This document shows positions 1 to 5,866 of a DNA stretch of 6,608 nucleotides, one piece after another. Both the position numbers and the translations under genes were made by a program. The number at the start of each line of letters is the position of its first letter. Position 1 is the first letter of the stretch. The notes under the pieces were generated by a model that was not told the origin of the DNA, made no database searches, and worked only from the letters and a program-made list of their open reading frames with translations. This DNA comes from DASTHS01 sp035718085 (GTDB lineage: Bacteria > Actinomycetota > Acidimicrobiia > Acidimicrobiales > Palsa-688). The stretch covers positions 1 through 6,608 of the forward strand of contig DASTHS010000061.1 of NCBI GenBank assembly GCA_035718085.1, read 5' to 3'.

Positions 1-438
1 GACCGGTTCCGGGTGGTGTCGGAGGTGGGCTTCAAAGACAGTGACCGCTCGGGGCGCTTCAGCCCGAGCCAGTGGATCGACGCCATCTGCGAGGACCTCG
101 AGGCGGGCGCCTCCATGGTGATCACCGAGGCGCGCGAGAGCGGCTCGAGCGGCATCTGCCGGGCCAACGGCGAGCTGCGCGGCGACCTCGTCGAAGAGAT
201 CCTGCTCGCCGGGATCCCCACCGACCGCCTGCTCTGGGAGGCACCGACCAAGGCGCTGCAGACCTTCTTCGTGACCCGCGTCGGCACCAACGTCAACCTC
301 GGCAACATCGCCCTCGACCAGGTGATCGGCGTCGAGACCCTGCGCCTCGGCCTGCGCTCCGACACCCTCCTCCACGTCGAGCAGGAGCTCGCCGAGCGTG
401 CCGCCTGGCGGCACGTGTGGGGGCTGGGCGATGCGTGA
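1..438 (+). CDS. comA: Phosphosulfolactate synthase (ComA family), 3' part
   Basis: This is the C-terminal 145 residues of a ComA-type (2R)-phospho-3-sulfolactate synthase. The family adds sulfite to phosphoenolpyruvate, the first step toward sulfolactate and, in methanogens and a few bacteria, coenzyme M. The frame is already open at base 1 (DRFRVVSEVGFKD), so the GTG at 13 is an internal Val codon and roughly 110-130 N-terminal residues lie outside the window, judging from a usual length near 250. Family signatures visible in order are SEVGFKD (residues 7-13 of the fragment, with the conserved Lys), DLEAGASMVITEARESG, a conserved SGICR stretch, LLWEAPTKALQ, VGTNVNLGNIA, and the closing ETLRLGLRSDTL. 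These match the archaeal ComA and Bacillus YitD pattern as I remember it. The stop codon overlaps the next gene's start by 8 bases, suggesting translational coupling. The family call is firm. The exact product in this organism is inferred. Confidence 0.9.
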   Translation, partial: DRFRVVSEVGFKDSDRSGRFSPSQWIDAICEDLEAGASMVITEARESGSSGICRANGELRGDLVEEILLAGIPTDRLLWEAPTKALQTFFVTRVGTNVNLGNIALDQVIGVETLRLGLRSDTLLHVEQELAERAAWRHVWGLGDA

Positions 439-832
439 CCAGCACAACGCCTTCCACCTCGCCATCCCGGCGGCCGACCTCGACGCCATGCAGGCGTTCT
501 ACGTCGACGGGCTCGGCTGCCACCTGGCCCGCCGCTACGACGACCGCATCACCCTCGACTTCTTCGGTGACCAGGTGGTCTGCCACCTGAGCGACCGCTG
601 GGATCGCCAGGTCGACGACCTGTACCCCCGCCACTTCGGGGTGACGTTCAAGCAGCGCCAGGAGTTCGACGACCTGCACGCCCTGGCCGAGGCCCGAGCC
701 CTGCCCTTGCACTCCCCGGTCTCGGTGCGCTTCGAGGGGCTGGTCGAAGAGCACCTCACCTTCGTGCTGCGCGACCCGTCGAACAACCTCCTCGAGTTCA
801 AGCACTACCGCGACCCGAGGATGATGTACTGA
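431..832 (+). CDS. VOC superfamily protein (glyoxalase/dioxygenase-like)
   Basis: This is a 133-residue single-domain member of the vicinal oxygen chelate superfamily, which uses paired beta-alpha-beta-beta-beta modules to hold a metal. The first module begins FHLAIPAADLDAMQAFYVDGLGC (seen in pieces: FHLAIP at 8-13, AFYVDGLGC at 22-30). The second begins around HFGVTF (68-73) and ends DPSNNLLEFKHY (115-126). Candidate metal ligands are His9, His68 and Glu122, the 2-His-1-Glu arrangement of extradiol dioxygenase-like members; His52 could be a fourth. I chose the ATG at 431 because the VOC fold starts right after it. An upstream in-frame ATG at 398 would add 11 residues (MPPGGTCGGWA) that are only an out-of-frame reading of comA. 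It overlaps comA by 8 bases. Substrate is unknown; dioxygenase, glyoxalase, epimerase or a non-enzymatic binding role all remain possible. Confidence 0.85.
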   Translation: MRDQHNAFHLAIPAADLDAMQAFYVDGLGCHLARRYDDRITLDFFGDQVVCHLSDRWDRQVDDLYPRHFGVTFKQRQEFDDLHALAEARALPLHSPVSVRFEGLVEEHLTFVLRDPSNNLLEFKHYRDPRMMY

Positions 833-858
833 CCGCAGCCGCCCCCCTCCCGCCCGGG

Positions 859-1428
859 GTGAACCTCGTGGTCGCCCGCCACGGGCGCACGACCTGGAAC
901 CTCGCCGGCCGGTTCCAGGGGCACGCCGACAGCCCCCTCGACGCCACCGGCCGCACCCAGGCGACGGCGCTGGCCGCCGCCCTCGCCGAGCTGCCGGTGG
1001 TCTCCGTGGCCAGCAGCGACCTGCGCCGGGCCCGCGACACCGCCGCCGCCGTGGCCCGCGTGCACGGTCTGGCCGTGGCGGAGCTGCGGGCGCTGCGCGA
1101 GGTGGACCTGGGCACGTGGGAGGGCCTGACGGCCACCGAGGCGGCGGCACGGTTCCCTGCCGAGCACGCCCGCTGGCGGGAAGGCCGCGACGTCGCCCGA
1201 GGCGGCGGCGAGACCCGGGCCGCCGCCGGCCGCCGGGCCGCACCGGTGCTCGCCGCTCTGGCAGCCGAGGCCGCGGCGACGGGGGGCATCGCCGTGGTGG
1301 TCGCCCACGGCTACGTGCTGCAGGCCGCGCTGGCCACCCTGGTCGCGGGCGGGGCCGTGGCGCCCATGGAGGGGGGCGCGCCGCACCTGGGCAACGGCGA
1401 GTGGCTGGCGTTGCACTGCGCCGGCTGA
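859..1428 (+). CDS. Histidine phosphatase family protein
   Basis: This 189-residue protein belongs to the phosphoglycerate mutase/acid phosphatase (histidine phosphatase) superfamily, which transfers phosphate through a phospho-histidine. The RHG motif lies at residues 7-9 with His8 as the nucleophile, followed by TTWN and FQGHADSPLDATGRTQA, typical of the cofactor-independent phosphatase branch (CobC/GpmB/YhfR-like). The second phosphate-pocket Arg is in SSDLRRARDTA (about Arg57), the acid/base Glu is in REVDLGTWEGL (Glu81), and the second catalytic His is in VVAHGYVL (His150). All core residues are therefore present. The start is a GTG at 859, 26 bases after the VOC stop. It has no strong Shine-Dalgarno site, and I see no in-frame ATG upstream (only a CTG at 829). 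RHG genes are annotated with many substrates, so this one is unassigned. Its place downstream of comA makes 2-phosphosulfolactate a candidate. Confidence 0.88.
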   Translation: MNLVVARHGRTTWNLAGRFQGHADSPLDATGRTQATALAAALAELPVVSVASSDLRRARDTAAAVARVHGLAVAELRALREVDLGTWEGLTATEAAARFPAEHARWREGRDVARGGGETRAAAGRRAAPVLAALAAEAAATGGIAVVVAHGYVLQAALATLVAGGAVAPMEGGAPHLGNGEWLALHCAG

Positions 1429-1484
1429 CCAAGAAACAAGGTCTCGAGTGAAGGAAGTGGCCCCAGTGGCGGCGTACTAGCTAC

Positions 1485-1508
1485 CTACCGAGGGTGACGG
1501 TAGTCACC
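1485..1508 (+). promoter_or_regulatory. Two overlapping, mutually exclusive inverted repeats
   Basis: Pair A is CTACCG (1485-1490) with CGGTAG (1498-1503), loop of 7. Pair B is GGTGAC (1493-1498) with GTCACC (1503-1508), loop GGTA. Both are perfect 6-bp complements. They share bases 1498 and 1503, and the left arm of B lies in the loop of A, so an RNA could form only one at a time. As DNA, pair B is a 16-bp palindrome of operator size. They sit 46-69 bases upstream of the binding-protein start. A regulatory function is inference. Confidence 0.4.
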
Positions 1509-1522
1509 GCGGCGAACTGCTC

Positions 1523-1538
1523 CCGGGCCCCCGCCCGG
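1523..1538 (+). promoter_or_regulatory. GC-rich hairpin next to the ribosome-binding site
   Basis: CCGGGC (1523-1528) is a perfect complement of GCCCGG (1533-1538) around a CCCC loop. The last two stem bases are the first two of the purine-rich GGAAGGAAAGGGAG tract (1537-1550) that serves as the ribosome-binding site. A stem this GC-rich would be stable in RNA, and its position could influence initiation. In DNA this rich in G and C, short stems also arise by chance. Confidence 0.35.
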
Positions 1539-1550
1539 AAGGAAAGGGAG
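1537..1550 (+). promoter_or_regulatory. Ribosome-binding site of the substrate-binding protein gene
   Basis: The purine-only tract GGAAGGAAAGGGAG ends three bases before the ATG at 1554. Its AAGGAAAG part lies at a normal spacing of about 7 bases. It is the strongest Shine-Dalgarno-like sequence in the window and decides the start at 1554 over the in-frame GTG at 1494, which has none. Confidence 0.7.
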
Positions 1551-1553
1551 TCG

Positions 1554-3419
1554 ATGCGAACATCAGTCGTTGCCAGGCGCTACCTACCGCTCGCAGCAGC
1601 GCTCGGGGCGTTGCTCCTCATCATCGCCATCTTCCCCTCGACGGCCCCGTCCACGTCGGTGGCGGCGGGGAGCACCGGGCCGGTGCAAGGCTTCTCCCAG
1701 ACGGGCGGAGGAGGCGCCGCGGGCACCGCCGCCACGGGCGCCGGCGCAGCCGGCGACACCGGTGCCGCAGCTGCAGGTGGTGCGGCCGGCGGCGCTGCAA
1801 GTGGCGGCCCGGCCGGCGCCACCGCCGGAGCAGCCTCCGGTGGGACCTCAGGCGGTGCAGCCGGCGGCACTGCTGGCGGGGCCCCCGCAGCATCGGGCAC
1901 CGCCACCGGCGGCGGCGGCAATGCCACGAGCACCCCCGCAGCGAACTCGTCGGCCCAGTCGGGCGACACCACACACTGCGTGGGTGGGCGCGAGTTCGAC
2001 CCGAACATCGACTACTACGCGCCTCCCTGCACACCGGGCACCCCGGGCGCGGCGCTGCCCAGCAACGGTGGGGCCACCGCCCAGGGCGTGACCGCCAACA
2101 GCATCGAGGTGGTCTGGTTCGCCACGAACTACGGCGCAGTGGTCAACGCCATCCTGCAGGCCGAGGGCCTCTACGAGACGGCCGGCAACATCATGACCGA
2201 GGCGCAGTACTTCGAGAACTTCATCAACACGAAGTACGTGCTGTGGGGCCGGAAGATCCACGTCGACGTCTTCAACTCCCAGTGCACCGCGGCACCGCCC
2301 GACACGCAGTGCCTCAACAGTGAGATCGACAGCATCCAGGCCAAGTACCACCCCTACGCGCTGCTCTGGGACACCACGGTGTGCTCCAGCTGCTACGCCG
2401 AGATGGCGAAGGACGGCATGATCGGCGTCGGCGGCTTCGGGTTCACCGACAGCTTCGCCAACGCCCTGGCGCCGTACTTCTACTCGCCGGGCGAGAGCTC
2501 GACGCGCACCGTGGAGGCCTTCGCGCAGTTCTACTGCAACCAGCTCGCCGGCAACCCGACGGCCTTCGCCGGCGACCACAACCCGGCGCAGACCTTCAAC
2601 GGCAAACCCCGGTCGCTCGGCGTGATTACCCCCAACGACCCCGACAACATCAACGCCGTCGAGAAGGTGCTCGAGCCGGCGCTCGACAGCTGCGGGGTCG
2701 GCAACCAGGTGCGCCAGCACCACTACTACTACTCGCAGGACCCGAGCCGGACGGCCATCGAGTCGCAGCAGGCCATCTCGGCGATGGGCAACACCTCGAC
2801 CACGCCGGCCACCACCGTGCTGTGCCTGTGCGACCCGGTCGCCCCGGCCTTCACCTACGGGCGTGAGCAGAACGAGAACTACTGGCCCGAGGCGATCATC
2901 GCCTCCGACCAGGGCATGGACGACGACATCATCGGCCGGTCCTACGAGAGCGGCACCGGCTGCACCGGGTCGCCGTGCGAGTTCGACAAGGCGTTCGGCC
3001 TGTCGACCGTCGGGCCGCAGCTGCCCCCCGGCAAGGACCCCGGCTACCGGGTCTACGCCGCGGGCGGCGGCACCGGCACCCCGCCGGTCACCGCCCTGAC
3101 CGCCGACCGGGACTGGGCGACGATCGAGCTCGTCGCCAACCTCGTCGAGAACACCGGCCCCGACCTGACCCCCGCCCGCATGCAGGCGGCGGCGCCGACG
3201 CTCGGCATCCGGGGCGGCGGTTCCACCGGGTACGCGGCCGAGGGCTTCGCCCAGGGCGACTACCAGGAGACCCAGGACGCCCGGATCGTCTACTACGACA
3301 ACAACGCCGTGTCGGGCTACGACGGCGCCAAGGGCGCCTACGTGCAGGAGGCCGGGACGCCCCGGTACAACCTGGGCCAGTACCCCAAGACCGGCAACCC
3401 CAACTTCCCGGCCCGATGA
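1554..3419 (+). CDS. ABC transporter substrate-binding protein, LivK-like, with Gly/Ala linker
   Basis: This 621-residue exported protein is the likely ligand-binding subunit of the downstream Liv-type importer. Its N-terminus (Arg2, Arg8, Arg9, then a hydrophobic core at about 10-27, LPLAAALGALLLIIAIF) is a Sec signal or uncleaved anchor. There is no lipobox Cys. Residues about 50-125 are almost entirely Gly, Ala, Ser and Thr. The folded part starts near 165 (QGVTANSIEVVWF) and reads like a type 1 periplasmic binding protein of the amide/branched-chain amino acid class. Examples are ALLWDTTVCSSCYAEMAKDGMIGVGG, given here only in part as YAEMAKDGMIGVGG, and a late LTADRDWATIELVANLV helix. The mature region has 12 cysteines (142, 159, 244, 253, 277, 280, 328, 380, 424, 426, 470, 475), a high even number suggesting disulfides. 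Usual LivK is under 400 residues, so linker and insertions account for the excess. Its stop overlaps the permease start as ATGA. Ligand is unknown. Confidence 0.85.
   Translation: MRTSVVARRYLPLAAALGALLLIIAIFPSTAPSTSVAAGSTGPVQGFSQTGGGGAAGTAATGAGAAGDTGAAAAGGAAGGAASGGPAGATAGAASGGTSGGAAGGTAGGAPAASGTATGGGGNATSTPAANSSAQSGDTTHCVGGREFDPNIDYYAPPCTPGTPGAALPSNGGATAQGVTANSIEVVWFATNYGAVVNAILQAEGLYETAGNIMTEAQYFENFINTKYVLWGRKIHVDVFNSQCTAAPPDTQCLNSEIDSIQAKYHPYALLWDTTVCSSCYAEMAKDGMIGVGGFGFTDSFANALAPYFYSPGESSTRTVEAFAQFYCNQLAGNPTAFAGDHNPAQTFNGKPRSLGVITPNDPDNINAVEKVLEPALDSCGVGNQVRQHHYYYSQDPSRTAIESQQAISAMGNTSTTPATTVLCLCDPVAPAFTYGREQNENYWPEAIIASDQGMDDDIIGRSYESGTGCTGSPCEFDKAFGLSTVGPQLPPGKDPGYRVYAAGGGTGTPPVTALTADRDWATIELVANLVENTGPDLTPARMQAAAPTLGIRGGGSTGYAAEGFAQGDYQETQDARIVYYDNNAVSGYDGAKGAYVQEAGTPRYNLGQYPKTGNPNFPAR
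1701..1930 (+). repeat. Low-complexity Gly/Ala-coding segment with imperfect repeats
   Basis: This stretch encodes the Gly/Ala/Ser/Thr linker of the binding protein. At the DNA level it contains near-copies: bases 1779-1798 and 1854-1873 match at 18 of 20 positions (GGTGCGGCCGGCGGCGCTGC against GGTGCAGCCGGCGGCACTGC), 75 bases or 25 codons apart. The copies encode GGAAGGAASGG-like and GGAAGGTAGG-like units. The mismatches fall at third codon positions, as expected for old duplication under selection for Gly/Ala composition, or for simple convergence. Confidence 0.6.
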
Positions 3420-5866
3420 CGGCGACCGTCGCGACACCCGAGACCGAGCCCTCCGGCTCGCTGCCCTCCGGCCCGCCGCCGTCGGCCGCCGAGCGGGCCA
3501 GCAGCCTGGCCGCCGCCCTCCGGGGCGGCGGCCGGGTGGCCGGCGCCGCCCGCTCGGTGGCGCTGGTGGTGGCCTTCCTCGTGGTCGAGCAGCTCGCCTA
3601 CCACAGTGCGCTCCCGGACCTGATCCAGGGCCTCTGCATCGGCGCCCTCTACGGCCTCGTCGGCGTGGGGGTGCTGCTCATCTACCGCACCGCCCGGGTC
3701 ATCAACTTCGCCGCCGCCGCCATCGGGGGGGTGCCGGCGATCACCGCGCTGATCCTCGACATCCAGCACGGCATCAGCTACCTGCTCGTCTTCCCCATCG
3801 CCCTCTTCGGCGGCCCGGCGATCGGTGCCCTCGTCGACGTTGTGATCATCCGCCGCTTCGCCCGGGCGCCGAGGCTGATCCTGACGGTGGTCACCCTGGC
3901 GGTGGCCCAGAGCCTCGGGGTGATCGGGTTCTTCATCCCCATCTGGCTGGGGGCAAAGGCCAACTCCGTCGGCAACGTGCCCACCCCCTGGGGGTCGCTG
4001 GAGATCAAGGACTCCCGCGGCACGCCCGTGCTCACCGGTGACCAGGTGTTCGCCCTGATCACGGTGGTCGCCGTCGCCGTCGCCCTGGCCCTGTTCCTGC
4101 GCTACTCGCGCCTGGGCATCGCCCTGCGGGCGTCGGCCGAGAACGCCGATCGGGCTGCGCTGCTCGGCATCCCCGTCCGGTCGGTGCAGACCGCCGCATG
4201 GGCGATCGCCGGCTTGATCGGCGCCATCGCCATCTTCGTGTCGGCGCCGCTCATCGGGGTGCCTCGCGACGCCACCCTCGGCCTCGACACGCTGCTGTAC
4301 GGACTGGCGGCCGCGGTGGTCGGGCGCATGGAGCGCATCGGCGTGACCCTGGGCGCAGGCATGGCCATCGGGATCCTGCTGTCGGCGTCGGGCGCCAAGA
4401 GCGGTGACCCGAGCCAGGCAACCGCCCTGATGCTCCCGCTCATCCTCGGTGCGCTGCTGCTGCAGCGGGGCGTGCTCAGCCGGGCGCAAGACAGCGGGGT
4501 GTCGAGCTACACGGTGCTCAAGGAGTACCGGCCGATCCCCTTCGAGCTGAAGGGCTTCCCGGAGGTGCGCGGCGCACGGTTCGGTCTGGTCGGAGCGGTG
4601 ACCCTGTTGGTCGTGGTGCTGCCGTTCGTCCTGCCCGACGACCAGTTGCCCAAGCTGGTGCTGCTGCCCATCTACGGCATCGTCGCCGTGTCGATGGTCG
4701 TGCTCACCGGCTGGGGCGGGCAGATCAGCCTCGGGCAGTTCGGCATCGTCGGCCTTGGCGCCGCCGTCTCCGGCGGCATGGTCGCCCGCCACAACATCGA
4801 CTTCTTCGCCGCCCTCGGCCTCGGCCTGCTCGCCGGGGTGGTCGCTGCCGTGCTGATCGGCCTCCCCGCCCTCCGGGTGCAGGGGCTCTACCTCGCCGTG
4901 GCGACGCTGGCGTTCGGGTTTGCGGTGTACGAGTACGCCCTGAACCGCCACTACGGCATCGGCCGGCTGCTGATCGGCACCAGCGTGCTCGCCAACGTGA
5001 ACCGGCCCATCCTGCTGGGGCGCATCGACCTCACCAACCTGCGCAGTTTCTACGGCGTGTGCGTCGTCGTGCTCCTCGTGGTCATGCTGAGCACGCTCTC
5101 GTTCCGCCGGCTGCGCGGCGGTCGGGTGCTCATCGCCGCCCGCGACAACCAGCGGGCGGCGCCGGCCTACGCCATCAACCTGGTGCGCACCCGGCTGGCC
5201 GCCTTCGCCGTGTCGGGGGCCTTCGCCGGCATGGCCGGCACCCTCCTGGCGTACTCCGAGCGCCAGGTCATCCCCGGCAGCTACAACGTCACCTACAGCA
5301 TCATCATCTTCCTGGCGACGGTGATCGGCGGCCTCACCTCGGTGCCGTGGGCGGTGTTCGGGGCTGTCGCCCTCGAGGCGTCGACGCTGTTCCTGCCCGG
5401 CGTGCTGCATGGGGCGGTCAAAGACCTCTTCGGGCAGAGCACCGCCGACGTGCTCGGCAGCATCTTCCCGCTGCTGCTCACCGGGCCGCTGCTGATCCTG
5501 AACCTGGCGAAGAACCCCGCCGGCCTGCAGGATCCGGGCTTCCAGCTGCGCGACCGCTTCTTGCGGGGAGTGGCCAGCCGGCGCGGCATCCTCGTGCCCT
5601 CGCTGGTGGCCGACCGCCGGGTCGACGACGCGGACCGAGAAGCCGAGGGGATCATCCGGGCGGCCGAGGCCCACGTCGAAGAGGTCGAGGCGGTCCGCGG
5701 CATCGACCACGGCCAGCTCCCCACCTATGACGGGCCCGCCGACGGCGTCGACGCCGACGTCACCGGGCCGATCCCGGCAGTTCCGGGCGGCCCCGGCCCC
5801 GCGCGAGCTCGCCGCACCGCTCCCGCCGCCGACCGAGCTCCGACCGACCCAGGGGTTGCCCGATGA
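3416..5866 (+). CDS. Fused LivH-LivM branched-chain amino acid-type ABC permease
   Basis: This 816-residue membrane protein joins both permease domains of a HAAT/Liv importer in one chain. After a Pro/Ser/Ala-rich cytoplasmic start (about 1-45), the LivH-like half covers about 48-370: LIQGLCIGALYGLVGVGVLL at 69 onward, and the EAA-like ATPase-coupling loop ALRASAENADRAALLGIPV at 236-254. The linker passes VLKEYRPIPFELKGFPEVRG. The LivM-like half covers about 385-705: TGWGGQISLGQFG at 431-443, LPALRVQGLYLAVATLAFG near 483, and the second coupling loop VLIAARDNQRAAPAYAI at 571-587. From about 713 a non-membrane tail of 104 residues follows, with an acidic helix-like stretch (DADREAEGIIRAAEAHVEEV, near 737-757) and a Pro/Ala/Arg-rich end. 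The ATG at 3416 sits in an ATGA overlap with the binding-protein stop and lacks a clear Shine-Dalgarno site, so coupling is likely. Family is firm; substrate is not. Confidence 0.93.
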   Translation: MTATVATPETEPSGSLPSGPPPSAAERASSLAAALRGGGRVAGAARSVALVVAFLVVEQLAYHSALPDLIQGLCIGALYGLVGVGVLLIYRTARVINFAAAAIGGVPAITALILDIQHGISYLLVFPIALFGGPAIGALVDVVIIRRFARAPRLILTVVTLAVAQSLGVIGFFIPIWLGAKANSVGNVPTPWGSLEIKDSRGTPVLTGDQVFALITVVAVAVALALFLRYSRLGIALRASAENADRAALLGIPVRSVQTAAWAIAGLIGAIAIFVSAPLIGVPRDATLGLDTLLYGLAAAVVGRMERIGVTLGAGMAIGILLSASGAKSGDPSQATALMLPLILGALLLQRGVLSRAQDSGVSSYTVLKEYRPIPFELKGFPEVRGARFGLVGAVTLLVVVLPFVLPDDQLPKLVLLPIYGIVAVSMVVLTGWGGQISLGQFGIVGLGAAVSGGMVARHNIDFFAALGLGLLAGVVAAVLIGLPALRVQGLYLAVATLAFGFAVYEYALNRHYGIGRLLIGTSVLANVNRPILLGRIDLTNLRSFYGVCVVVLLVVMLSTLSFRRLRGGRVLIAARDNQRAAPAYAINLVRTRLAAFAVSGAFAGMAGTLLAYSERQVIPGSYNVTYSIIIFLATVIGGLTSVPWAVFGAVALEASTLFLPGVLHGAVKDLFGQSTADVLGSIFPLLLTGPLLILNLAKNPAGLQDPGFQLRDRFLRGVASRRGILVPSLVADRRVDDADREAEGIIRAAEAHVEEVEAVRGIDHGQLPTYDGPADGVDADVTGPIPAVPGGPGPARARRTAPAADRAPTDPGVAR

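Larger units (their letters stand above)
1429..1553 (+). promoter_or_regulatory. Intergenic leader before the ABC transporter operon
   Basis: This 125-base gap is the only non-coding stretch of any size in the window and would hold the promoter and 5' leader of the transporter operon. It contains a possible 10-codon ORF (1448-1480), overlapping inverted repeats (1485-1508) and a GC-rich hairpin (1523-1538). The first bases after the phosphatase stop (AAGAAACAAG) are unusually A-rich for this genome. I could not identify a convincing -35/-10 pair, so an internal promoter is inferred from the gap and not from a motif. No hairpin here is followed by a T run, so I do not call an intrinsic terminator. 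Confidence 0.45.

Noticed and set aside
398..430. Extended start of the VOC protein at ATG 398
   Set aside because: The extra 11 residues are out-of-frame comA sequence and precede the first beta strand; ATG 431 gives the usual domain length.
293..1432. A 379-residue open frame on the minus strand spanning three genes
   Set aside because: It is Arg/Pro/Gly-rich and covers three + strand genes with intact family motifs, so it is a composition artefact.
1485..1538. Intrinsic terminator between the phosphatase and the binding-protein gene
   Set aside because: The hairpins are not followed by a run of T, so Rho-independent termination is not supported.
1494..1553. Extended start of the binding protein at GTG 1494
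   Set aside because: It would put 20 polar residues before the signal segment and lies inside the inverted repeat; the ATG at 1554 has a strong purine-rich ribosome-binding site and places the positive residues directly before the hydrophobic core.
2975..3415. Upstream extension of the permease frame
   Set aside because: It is Arg/Pro-rich shadow of the binding-protein 3' end; the ATGA overlap at 3416 is the natural start.
1848..3437. A 529-residue open frame on the minus strand
   Set aside because: It is a mirror of the binding-protein gene with Val/Gly/Arg-rich composition and no recognisable motif; the + frame has a signal sequence, a ribosome-binding site and family similarity.
3338..5710. 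A 790-residue open frame on the minus strand
   Set aside because: It lies opposite the fused permease, is full of His, Asp, Gln and Glu in the pattern of an antisense shadow of GC-rich DNA, and shows no domain.
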